A stretch of 45,281 nt of DNA, from contig VBJR01000243.1 in the NCBI GenBank assembly GCA_005880175.1, positions 1 to 45,281 on the forward strand, read 5' to 3'. The position numbers and the translations under genes were made by a program. Source of the DNA: Chloroflexota bacterium. Its GTDB lineage: Bacteria; Chloroflexota; Dormibacteria; Dormibacterales; Dormibacteraceae. Below, piece by piece: positions 7,686-15,371 of this stretch (position 1 is the stretch's first letter; every line of letters starts with the position of its first letter). Below the pieces are notes generated by a model, which saw nothing but the letters and a program-made list of their open reading frames with translations, did not search any database and was not told where the DNA came from.

Positions 7686-7734
7686 TTCATCCGGCGGACC
7701 TGTGGGCGAGCTTAGCACAGCTCGGTACCGCAGC

Positions 7735-7788
7735 TTGACAACATTTTTTCAAGGATACCCTTGACAAATTCCGGGCGCCGGCTACACT
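7735..7788 (+). promoter_or_regulatory. Promoter and candidate operator between the SufR-like gene and the gene at 7828
   Basis: TTGACA (7761-7766), a 16-bp spacer and TACACT (7783-7788) form a good sigma-70-type promoter for the gene at 7828. The palindrome TCAAGG-ATAC-CCTTGA (7749-7764), with extra pairing A/T positions outside it, overlaps the -35 box. CTTGACAA is repeated at 7734-7741 and 7760-7767. Repression by the adjacent SufR-like protein is inferred. Confidence 0.6.
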
Positions 7789-7827
7789 TCGGCTTGTCCG
7801 CCAAGAAGTCCAAGAGGGTGAATCGTC

Positions 7828-8136
7828 ATGATCGAGGAAGCCTGCGCAATGATCGAGCGCGTCGAAGCCCGGGAGAGGCGGTCCCGAGAGGCCAAGTATG
7901 GTCGGCGGAACAAGATCCGGTACATCGACCGCCTGCTCAACGAACTCGAGATGCTGAACCTGGCCGACGAGGCCAGGGTACCGGAACGGCTCGCGATGGA
8001 GCTCGGCCGCCTGCTGGCCGAGAGCGAGGTCGTTCAGGTGGGCCTGCAGCCCCGGCTCGAGAGCGTCAACGAGGCGATGGACGTCCTGTACGAGCTGCAG
8101 GACAGCCTCATGTTCAACGACCCCGAGGAAGAGTAG
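7828..8136 (+). CDS. Small charged helical protein, function unknown
   Basis: The 102-residue product is rich in Glu, Arg and Leu and predicted to be almost entirely helical (IDRLLNELEMLNLADEARV, MELGRLLAESEVVQVGLQPR). It ends in acidic FNDPEEE. No cysteine cluster, signal peptide or known domain is recognised; there is a single Cys near the N terminus (EACAMIERVEARERR). ATG at 7828 has GAGGG a few bases upstream; ATG at 7849 is a possible internal start. It has its own strong promoter facing the SufR-like gene and sharing that gene's presumptive operator, so it may be the regulator's main target. A GC hairpin follows the stop. Confidence 0.65.
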   Translation: MIEEACAMIERVEARERRSREAKYGRRNKIRYIDRLLNELEMLNLADEARVPERLAMELGRLLAESEVVQVGLQPRLESVNEAMDVLYELQDSLMFNDPEEE

Positions 8137-8149
8137 CTCGGCGTCGTTC

Positions 8150-8177
8150 CCCTCCCCCCAAACAGGCGGGGGGAGGG
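8150..8177. terminator. GC-rich hairpin between convergent genes
   Basis: CCCTCCCCCC (8150-8159) pairs perfectly with GGGGGGAGGG (8168-8177) across an 8-nt loop. It sits between the convergent genes ending at 8136 and 8200. There is no T-tract on either side, so it would be an atypical bidirectional terminator. Confidence 0.5.
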
Positions 8178-8199
8178 CCCGGGGCCAGGAGACCTGGCC

Positions 8200-9177
8200 T
8201 CAGCTCAGGAAGCGATCGGCCTCCCGCAGCACCTCCTCGGCCTCGGCAGTCAGACCCCGCACCACGTCGGCGCACGACTCGATGCCATCGACCAGGCCAG
8301 CCGACTGCCCGAAGTTGAGCTCGCCGCGCTCGGCGTCGTCCTCCTGCCTGGCCCGCGCGATGTCGGCCGCCACCTCGGCCCGGTGCCGGCGCAGCTCGTT
8401 CTCGCGGCCCGCCCACTCCGAGATCAGCCGGTTGCGGCGGGCCCGGTCGAACGCTCCCGGCCAGACGGTGCCGTTGGCGATGTCGGGGATCTCGGTCAGC
8501 TCGGTGTCGTGGCCGTTGCTGTCGAGGATGGCGCGCTTGTACGACGGCGGCCACGGCGACTCGGCCGTGGCCAGGAACCGGGTGCCCAGCAGCACGCCCT
8601 CCGCGCCGAGGAGCAGGGCGGCCGCGAGCTGGGCGCCGGTCGCGATGCCGCCGGCCGCGACGACCGGCACGGGCTCCACCGCCCGCGCGACCATCGGCAC
8701 CAGGACCATGCCCGCCACGGTGCCGACGTGGCCGCCCCCCTCCGTGCCCTGGGCGACGATCACGTCGGCGCCGGCCTCCGCCGCGCGAACGGCCTCGTCC
8801 ACCGCCGACACCATGTGCACGACCCGGGCGCCGGCCGCGTGGGCTCGGTCGAAGACGGCGCGCAGGTCCCGCTCCGGCCAGGGCCACGCGGTCGAGAAGA
8901 CGGGCGGCCGCTGCGCCAGCACCGCGTCCACGGCGGCGTCGTCGGCCGCGAACAGGAGCAGGTTCATACCGAACGGGCGGGAGGTGGCGTCCCGCACCTC
9001 GGCCGCGGCCTCCGCCACGCGGTCGGCGGGGTAGCGGGTCACGCCGAGCACGCCGAGGCCGCCGGCCTCGGAGACCGCCGCGACCATCGGTGGCACGGTG
9101 GCGCCGCGGCCCATGCCGCCAAGGATGATGGGGTGCTCGATCCCGAGCAGTTCGGTCAGCCGCGTGCGCAGTGCCAT
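8200..9177 (-). CDS. Nitronate monooxygenase (2-nitropropane dioxygenase family)
   Basis: The product of about 325 residues is an FMN-dependent TIM barrel. It opens with TELLGIEHPIILGGMGRGAT, continues with SEAGGLGVLG, and has VIVAQGTEGGGHVG (the phosphate and active-site histidine region), VPVVAAGGIATGAQLAAAL and GAEGVLLGTRFLATAES. This is the family's usual series of motifs. Such enzymes oxidise alkyl nitronates such as propionate 3-nitronate to carbonyls and nitrite. The C-terminal 80 residues are typical of the longer class. ATG at 9177 is preferred over GTG at 9207 because the family begins near MALRTRL. A pair of strong palindromes lies about 90-130 bp upstream, so it may be under a dedicated repressor. 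Confidence 0.85.
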   Translation of the reverse strand: MALRTRLTELLGIEHPIILGGMGRGATVPPMVAAVSEAGGLGVLGVTRYPADRVAEAAAEVRDATSRPFGMNLLLFAADDAAVDAVLAQRPPVFSTAWPWPERDLRAVFDRAHAAGARVVHMVSAVDEAVRAAEAGADVIVAQGTEGGGHVGTVAGMVLVPMVARAVEPVPVVAAGGIATGAQLAAALLLGAEGVLLGTRFLATAESPWPPSYKRAILDSNGHDTELTEIPDIANGTVWPGAFDRARRNRLISEWAGRENELRRHRAEVAADIARARQEDDAERGELNFGQSAGLVDGIESCADVVRGLTAEAEEVLREADRFLS

Positions 9178-9264
9178 CGCGGCCAGGCTACCGCGCGCTG
9201 AGCACAACGGCGCGCCCCCGCTCCGAACGCGGCCGGCCGGCCCGCCCCGTCGGCCTCCCGCCCC

Positions 9265-9312
9265 GCGCCTACACCGTGTAGTTCACTTATCTGAACTACA
9301 CGGTGTAGTTCA
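9265..9312. promoter_or_regulatory. Tandem palindromic operator-like sites upstream of the nitronate monooxygenase
   Basis: CTACACCGTGTAGTTCA (9269-9285) and its exact reverse complement (9292-9308) form a 17-bp inverted repeat around CTTATC. The right copy extends to a 21-bp near-perfect palindrome, TGAACTACAC-G-GTGTAGTTCA (9292-9312). The core CTACACsGTGTAG therefore occurs twice, 27 bp apart. It lies downstream of the broken chitinase stop and upstream of the monooxygenase. The layout suits a TetR/MarR-type operator better than a terminator, because no T-run follows. Confidence 0.6.
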
Positions 9313-9348
9313 CGCCCCGAGGGGGTGAGGATGGGTGCGGTGGGTCGG

Positions 9349-10607
<1,259 letters not shown>

Positions 10608-10635
10608 CCGATCCCTCCTCGTCTCAGTACCGCGG

Positions 10636-10664
10636 TTGACCGACCCTCAATATAACCTTATAAA
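10636..10664 (+). promoter_or_regulatory. Promoter for the GH18 gene at 10712
   Basis: TTGACC (10636-10641), a 17-bp spacer and TATAAA (10659-10664) match the sigma-70 consensus at 10 of 12 positions. This AT-rich patch (about 10648-10668) is unusual in the window and probably also drives the divergent chitinase gene. Confidence 0.6.
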
Positions 10665-10711
10665 GTATCCACCGGATCACGGAGAACCACGGAAACGGAG
10701 AGGAGGGGCCC

Positions 10712-12223
10712 ATGAAGTCCGTGTCCCGCCGCGTGGTCGGCCTCGTCGTCGCCGCCGCGCTGGCCACGACCGCAGTCCTGGCGTTCGGCCGGCCGGCCAC
10801 GCACGCGCAGACGTCGCTGGTGAACAACTTCCCCGGCCACTACTACGCACCATACGTGGACCTGACCGCATCGCCGACGCAGTCGCTCGTGGGCGATTCG
10901 CAGAGCGGGGGCATCAAGTTCTACTCGCTCGCGTTCATCACGAACGACACGGCCGCGTCCTGCGAGGCGGCCTGGGGCGGCGCGGTGCCGCTCAGCCAGC
11001 TCGGCACGTTCCTGCCCAACCTGGACAGCGACGTCCAGGGGCTGCGCAGCCGGGGCGGGGACGTCATCGTCTCCTTCGGCGGCGAGGCCGGCACCGAGCT
11101 GGCCCAGAGCTGCACCAGCCAGAGCGCCCTGCAGGCCCAGTACCAGTCGATCATCGACCACTACCAGGTGTCGCACATCGACTTCGACATCGAGGGCCCG
11201 GCCGTCGAGGACTCGGCCTCGATCGACCTGCGCAACCGCACCCTCGCCGCGCTGGAGGCCGCCAACCCGAGCCTGGTCGTGTCGTACACGCTGCCGGTGC
11301 TGCCGACCGGCCTGGTCACCAGCGGCATCAACCTGCTCCAGAACGCGATCGCGGACCACGTCCGCGTGGACGTGGTGGACATCATGGCGATGGACTACGG
11401 CAGCTCGTTCCCGCCCGACAAGATGGGCCAGAACGCGATCGACGCCTCGAACAGCCTGATCTCGCAGCTGCACTCGCTCTATCCGTCCAGGTCCGACGCG
11501 CAGATCCGGGCGATGGTCGGGGTCACGCCGATGAGCGGGGCCAACGACGTGGCGCCCGAGAACTTCACGCTGTCCGACGCGCAGCAGCTGCTCGGCTACG
11601 CGCAGTCGGCCGGCATCACCGAGCTGGCCATGTGGTCGGTGAACCGCGACGCCTCTGCGTTCAGCTACTCGAAGATCTTCGACCAGTTCAACGGCTCGTC
11701 GCCGCCGCCCACGCCCACGCCGACCGCGAGCGGGACGCCCCGGCCGACGCCGACGCCCACCGCGCGGCCGACCCCGACGCCCACGTCGCGGCCGACCGCC
11801 ACCCCGCCGCCGCCGACCCCGGTCCCCGGCAACCTGCTCGCCAACCCCGGCTTCGAGTCCGGCGCGCTCTCACCGTGGAGCTGCTCGCCACTCGACAGCG
11901 TGGCCGGCAGCCCCACGCACTCCGGCTCCCACGCCCTGTCCGCCGCCGCCAACAACTCCGACAACGCCCAGTGCACCCAGGCCATCGCGGTCCAGCCCGG
12001 CCACTCCTACACGCTCACCGGCTGGGTCCAGGGCACGTACGCGTTCATCGGCGTGACCGGCACCGGGACCAGTGACCCGAGCACGTTCACGCCCTCGTCG
12101 GCGGGCTACACGCAGCTCAGCGTGCCGTTCACGACGGGCTCGGGCACGACCAGCGTGACCGTCTTCGTCCACGGCTGGTACGCCCAGGGCACCATCTTCG
12201 CCGACGATCTCAGCGTGAGCTGA
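10712..12223 (+). CDS. Secreted GH18 chitinase with PT linker and carbohydrate-binding module
   Basis: The 503-residue protein begins with a signal peptide (MKSVSRRVVGLVVAAALATT, cleavage near THAQ). A GH18 domain of the compact chitinase D/ChiC-like type follows (about 35-330): GDVIVSFGG, the catalytic HIDFDIEG near 153-160 (D-x-D-x-E), VDVVDIMAMDYG and ELAMWSVNRDAS. Residues 335-370 are a repetitive Pro-Thr linker. The last 130 residues (NLLANPGFESGALSPWSC to FADDLSVS) form a CBM4/9/16-like beta-sandwich. It should be exported and hydrolyse chitin or related GlcNAc glycans while anchored to the polymer. The ribosome site is GAGAGGAGGGG just before ATG. It is divergent from another GH18 gene and shares its promoter region. 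Confidence 0.88.
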   Translation: MKSVSRRVVGLVVAAALATTAVLAFGRPATHAQTSLVNNFPGHYYAPYVDLTASPTQSLVGDSQSGGIKFYSLAFITNDTAASCEAAWGGAVPLSQLGTFLPNLDSDVQGLRSRGGDVIVSFGGEAGTELAQSCTSQSALQAQYQSIIDHYQVSHIDFDIEGPAVEDSASIDLRNRTLAALEAANPSLVVSYTLPVLPTGLVTSGINLLQNAIADHVRVDVVDIMAMDYGSSFPPDKMGQNAIDASNSLISQLHSLYPSRSDAQIRAMVGVTPMSGANDVAPENFTLSDAQQLLGYAQSAGITELAMWSVNRDASAFSYSKIFDQFNGSSPPPTPTPTASGTPRPTPTPTARPTPTPTSRPTATPPPPTPVPGNLLANPGFESGALSPWSCSPLDSVAGSPTHSGSHALSAAANNSDNAQCTQAIAVQPGHSYTLTGWVQGTYAFIGVTGTGTSDPSTFTPSSAGYTQLSVPFTTGSGTTSVTVFVHGWYAQGTIFADDLSVS

Positions 12224-12233
12224 CGCACCCCGA

Positions 12234-12269
12234 CCGGTCCGGCGGCGCTACGGCTCGCCGCCGGACCGG
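12234..12269. terminator. 14-bp GC hairpin between convergent genes
   Basis: CCGGTCCGGCGGCG (12234-12247) pairs perfectly with CGCCGCCGGACCGG (12256-12269) across 8 nt that include the recombinase stop codon. It separates the convergent chitinase and recombinase genes. No T-tract is present. Confidence 0.5.
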
Positions 12270-13204
12270 CGCTTCTCCTCCAGGAACTCCTGGTAGCGCC
12301 GGTACGCCTCCTGCTTGCGCGCGTCCACGATCTTCGTGTAGCCCTGGAGCGTGTTCAGGTTGGCGTGGCCGAGCACCTCCTGGACCAGGCGGACGTCGCC
12401 GCCGGTGACCTCCAGCAGGCTCGTCGCGGCGGTGTGGCGGGCGACGTGGGGCGACCGGAACGACCAGGCGCCGAGCTCGCGGCGCAGGCGCCGCACCACG
12501 TGGCGGGCGCCGGCCGCCGTCAGCCGGCGGTCGTCCCCCGGCCGGGTCGTGGGGTCGTAGTTCACGAACAGGGCCATGCTCGTGTCCTCGCGCGACTCCA
12601 GGTACTCGTCGATCGCCGCCTTGGCGTCGGCGGTCAGGTAGACCGCCCGCTGCTTGGCGCCCTTGCCGGTCACGATCAGCCGGGTGCCCTGGCGCGGCAC
12701 GTCCGTCCGGTCGAGCTGCAGCGCCTCGGAGATGCGGCACCCGGTGCTGATCAGGAACTGCACCAGGGCGCGGTCCCGCTTCTCCATCAATGATTCCGAC
12801 GGCAGCGAAGCCAGCAGCCGGGCCAGCTCGTCCGACGTCATCGGCTTGGGCAGCCGCTGCTCGACCCGGGGCAGCGTCACGGCGTTGGAAAGGTCGCGCG
12901 CGACCAGCTCCTCCTTCGCCAGCCAGCGCAGCCACGACCGGATGGCGACGAGCGCTCGCGCCCGGGAGGCCGGGCTCTTCAGCGTGGTGGCCAGGTGCCG
13001 CTGGTACGCGCGCAGGTCGTCACGGCCGAGGTCGTCCATCGCCAGCGTGTGCCCGCGGTCCCGCAGGAACACCTCGAGCTTGCGCAGCTCACCCGCGTAC
13101 GCCCGCACCGTGTTCGGGCTGCGGTTCGCCTCGAGCTGGAGCCAGCCGAGGTATTCGTCCCGAGCGGCCTGGAGATCGAGAGGCATGGCGAGGCCACTCG
13201 CCAT
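12248..13204 (-). CDS. Tyrosine recombinase, XerC/XerD-like
   Basis: The 318-residue protein has the SAM-like N-terminal core-binding domain (about 10-105: DEYLGWLQLEANRSPNTVRAY) and a C-terminal catalytic domain. The complete active site is visible: R157 (TGCRISEALQL), K181 (TGKGAKQR), H253 and R256 (SPHVARHTAA), H280 (LGHANLNTLQGY) and the nucleophile Y289. Length and sequence are XerC/D-like, so chromosome-dimer resolution is the default role, though a free-standing integrase is possible. No att-site duplication, phage or transposition genes are nearby. ATG at 13204 is 23 nt after the Hsp20 stop on the same strand, suggesting co-transcription. Confidence 0.85.
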   Translation of the reverse strand: MASGLAMPLDLQAARDEYLGWLQLEANRSPNTVRAYAGELRKLEVFLRDRGHTLAMDDLGRDDLRAYQRHLATTLKSPASRARALVAIRSWLRWLAKEELVARDLSNAVTLPRVEQRLPKPMTSDELARLLASLPSESLMEKRDRALVQFLISTGCRISEALQLDRTDVPRQGTRLIVTGKGAKQRAVYLTADAKAAIDEYLESREDTSMALFVNYDPTTRPGDDRRLTAAGARHVVRRLRRELGAWSFRSPHVARHTAATSLLEVTGGDVRLVQEVLGHANLNTLQGYTKIVDARKQEAYRRYQEFLEEKRRSGGEP

Positions 13205-13227
13205 GGTATCCGAGGCCGGCCGGCTGC

Positions 13228-13653
13228 TCAGCTCGACGGTTTGCGGTTGATCTGGATGCGGATCTTCTCGGGCGGCTTGGGCCGCACCTTGGGCACCCGG
13301 ACGACCACCACCCCGTGCTCCGCGCTCGCCTCGGCCCGCTCGAACCGGCAGTCGGCGGGCAGCGAGATGCGGCGCAGGTACTCCACGTCGTGGATCTCCT
13401 GGTGCAGGTACTCGCGCCTCGCCACGCGCCCGCGGGCCCGGATCGTCAGCACGCCATCCTGCGAGCTCAGCTCGACGTCGTCGGGCGCCACCCCGGGCAG
13501 GCACGCCTCGACCACGAGGGCGTCGCCGTCCTCGTAGACGTTCATCGGCATCGGCACGGGGCCCGCGCTCCGCGGCCGCGGCTCGTGCATGAGCTGCTCC
13601 AGCGCCTCGCGCACGGGACTCGGCCAGGGATCGTACGGTCGCCAGCCGGCCAT
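13228..13653 (-). CDS. Small heat-shock protein (Hsp20/alpha-crystallin)
   Basis: The 141-residue protein has a Trp/Pro-rich N-terminal arm (MAGWRPYDPWPSPVREALEQ) and an alpha-crystallin domain (about 37-127). The domain shows PMNVYEDGDALVVEACLPGV, GVLTIRARG, the YLHQEIHDVEYLRRISLP strand and the EHGVVVVRVPK beta8-9 signature. A C-terminal extension KPPEKIRIQI supplies the I-x-I motif used in oligomer assembly. These ATP-independent holdases bind unfolding proteins. No CIRCE or HAIR element is evident upstream. It is divergent from the gene at 13681 and precedes the recombinase gene. Confidence 0.9.
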   Translation of the reverse strand: MAGWRPYDPWPSPVREALEQLMHEPRPRSAGPVPMPMNVYEDGDALVVEACLPGVAPDDVELSSQDGVLTIRARGRVARREYLHQEIHDVEYLRRISLPADCRFERAEASAEHGVVVVRVPKVRPKPPEKIRIQINRKPSS

Positions 13654-13680
13654 CGACCAGAATTCTATGCCAGCCCGGAC

Positions 13681-14244
13681 ATGCCCAGCCTCTACCATCA
13701 AATGGTGCGCATCTGGGCCCGAGGCGGCGGCGTGCTGCTCGTGGCGGGAGCCGCCGGCCTGCTCACCTGGTCCCTCCTCAGCGTGCTCGTGCCCGCTCCG
13801 GTCACGCAGCCCAGGCCGGGACCCGTCCTCGAATCGGTGACGCCGGCGCAGCTCGCCGCGATGAACGTGCGCCTCGACCCGGCCCTCCAGCCCGTGCAGG
13901 TGCCCGACTGGGTGACCGGCTTCGGCGTCCGGCTGCCGACCGGGATCAAGCTGGCCGGCGACGCCGAGACCGCCGTCCGCCGGAGCAGCGGTGGCGTGCG
14001 GTCGGTGACGGAGCGCGTGCTGGCCTACGCCACCGTCTCCAACCGCAACGGCCGCCCGCGCGGACCGACGATCGCGCGCCGCATGGTCTGGGCGCTGGTC
14101 GGCAGCCGTGCCGCCGCCGGCAGCGTCGGCGGCCTGGTCCAGGTGCTGTGGCTCGTGGACGCCCGATCGGGGCACCAGCTCGTCGAGCTGACGGTGCTGG
14201 CCCCGGCGCCCTCCGGCGCGGGCTCGGGAGGCGGCGGCCCCTAG
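13681..14244 (+). CDS. Membrane-anchored extracytoplasmic protein, function unknown
   Basis: The 187-residue product has one N-terminal membrane segment (RGGGVLLVAGAAGLLTWSLL, about residues 14-33) followed by a Pro-rich stretch (VPAPVTQPRPGP). A soluble domain follows with VTERVLAYATVSN and VQVLWLVDARSGHQLVELTV strands. The N-in/C-out topology makes the soluble part extracytoplasmic. No known domain is recognised. ATG at 13681 is used; ATG at 13702, just before the membrane segment, is an alternative, and neither has a clear ribosome site. Its TAG stop lies within a CTAG that also supplies the stop of the convergent gene. Confidence 0.6.
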   Translation: MPSLYHQMVRIWARGGGVLLVAGAAGLLTWSLLSVLVPAPVTQPRPGPVLESVTPAQLAAMNVRLDPALQPVQVPDWVTGFGVRLPTGIKLAGDAETAVRRSSGGVRSVTERVLAYATVSNRNGRPRGPTIARRMVWALVGSRAAAGSVGGLVQVLWLVDARSGHQLVELTVLAPAPSGAGSGGGGP

Positions 14245-14615
14245 CGCTCGCCGGGGTCGTAGCGCTGGGCCCACTCGCCCAGCTTCAGGCGGAACAGCCG
14301 CTCCTCGATCTCGAACACCTCGTCCAGCAGCCGGTTGGGGTCGCCGCCGCCGCGCAGGTCGCCCGCCGCGCCATCGGGCAGGTCCTCGACCAACCGGTCC
14401 AGGTGCGGCTGCCACTCGGATGGAACCTCCGCCACGCCGGCCAGGCTGAGGCCCTCCAGCCGCTCGACCAGCTCGTCGGCCGCGGCGATGCAGCGAGCCA
14501 GCTGCAGCCGCTGCTCCTGGCGGGCCTGGTAGCGCTCCAGGTCCTCGCACATGTCGTCCAGCGCCGCGGCGATCGCCGAGGAGAGGTGGAGGACGTCGGT
14601 CGCGGTCTCTGCCAC
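14241..14615 (-). CDS. Helical protein of unknown function
   Basis: The 124-residue product is predicted to be mostly alpha-helical and acidic: DDMCEDLERYQARQEQRLQL, then RLVEDLPDGAAGDL and VFEIEERLFRLKLGEWAQRY. It contains two cysteines and no signal or membrane segment. No family is recognised. GTG at 14615 is the best start because frame content before it looks non-coding. It overlaps the convergent gene by 4 nt (shared CTAG). The spacing of leucines and glutamates suggests a coiled-coil or small helical-bundle partner protein. Confidence 0.5.
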   Translation of the reverse strand: MAETATDVLHLSSAIAAALDDMCEDLERYQARQEQRLQLARCIAAADELVERLEGLSLAGVAEVPSEWQPHLDRLVEDLPDGAAGDLRGGGDPNRLLDEVFEIEERLFRLKLGEWAQRYDPGER

Positions 14616-14714
14616 GTGCAGATGGTCTCGCCCGCGGCCCCGGCCGGAGACCGCGAAAACCGCGCAGCGGACATGAGGGAAATCACTCATGCCCGCCGGC
14701 CGCACAATCGACGG

Positions 14715-15296
14715 ATGGACGCCTCCCTCGCCGGCCTGCTGGACGAGCTGGCGGCGGCCGGGCTCGCGCACGACGCGGGCGAGGCCGAGCACCGCCGGCG
14801 CCGCCTCAACCTGGAGCCCGACACCGCCCGGCTGCTGGCGATCCTGGTCAGGAGCGGCCGGCGCACGCGGGTCCTCGAGATCGGGACGTCCAACGGGTAC
14901 AGCACGATCTGGCTGGCGTGGGCGGTGCGCGAAGCCGGCGGCGCCGTGACCAGCGTCGAGCGCGACGCCGGCCGGCAGGCCGAGGCGGCCGAGAACCTGC
15001 GCCGCGCGGGCCTGGACGGCAACGTCCGGCTGGTCGCCGGCGACGCCACCAGCGTCGTGGCCGGGCTCGAGGGACCGTTCGACTGCGTCTTCTTCGACGC
15101 CGACCGCGTCAGCGCGCCCGACCAGCTCCGGCTGCTGCTGCCGCGGCTGACGCGGGACGTGCTCCTGCTGGCCGACAACGTGCTCAGCCATCCGGCCGAG
15201 ATCGCCGGCTACCTCGCCGCGCTGGAGGCGCTGCCCGACTTCGAACGCGTGGTGGTGCCGGTCGGCAAGGGCCTGAGCGTCGCCCACCGGGCCTGA
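14715..15296 (+). CDS. SAM-dependent O-methyltransferase
   Basis: The 193-residue protein matches class I methyltransferases of the O-methyltransferase family 3 (catechol/caffeoyl-CoA type). Visible motifs are motif I RVLEIGTSNGYSTIWLAWAV (about 54-73), the acidic end of strand 2 VTSVERDAG, VRLVAGDATSVV, and the metal-site region FDCVFFDADR. The following VLLLADNVLSHPAE matches the D-N-x-L/V motif that holds a divalent cation in these enzymes. Substrate unknown. ATG at 14715 gives a family-typical length; no strong ribosome site is seen. It stands alone, with the penicillin-binding protein gene starting 63 bp downstream. Confidence 0.8.
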   Translation: MDASLAGLLDELAAAGLAHDAGEAEHRRRRLNLEPDTARLLAILVRSGRRTRVLEIGTSNGYSTIWLAWAVREAGGAVTSVERDAGRQAEAAENLRRAGLDGNVRLVAGDATSVVAGLEGPFDCVFFDADRVSAPDQLRLLLPRLTRDVLLLADNVLSHPAEIAGYLAALEALPDFERVVVPVGKGLSVAHRA

Positions 15297-15343
15297 CCCC
15301 CGAGGCCGGCCAGCGTAACGCGAACCCCCCGTCGTGTGTTGCA

Positions 15344-15371
15344 ATTAGTGATAACGCTAATGGGGGATAAT
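15344..15371 (+). promoter_or_regulatory. ATTAG-N8-CTAAT inverted repeat and -10-like box at the PBP start
   Basis: ATTAG (15344-15348) and CTAAT (15357-15361) are inverted arms that extend imperfectly inward. GATAAT (15366-15371) is a strong -10 match 4 nt after the repeat. Transcription from it would begin near 15378, where an in-frame TTG lies, so the PBP mRNA may have a very short or no leader. Confidence 0.4.

Noticed and set aside
12248..13204. Genomic island or prophage marked by the tyrosine recombinase
   Set aside because: No flanking tRNA, direct repeats, phage or transfer genes; the protein looks like a housekeeping XerC/D and neighbours are ordinary genes.
15336..15359. GTG at 15336 as the PBP start
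   Set aside because: It would place the ATTAG-N8-CTAAT repeat and the GATAAT box inside the coding region and has no ribosome site; retained only as an alternative.
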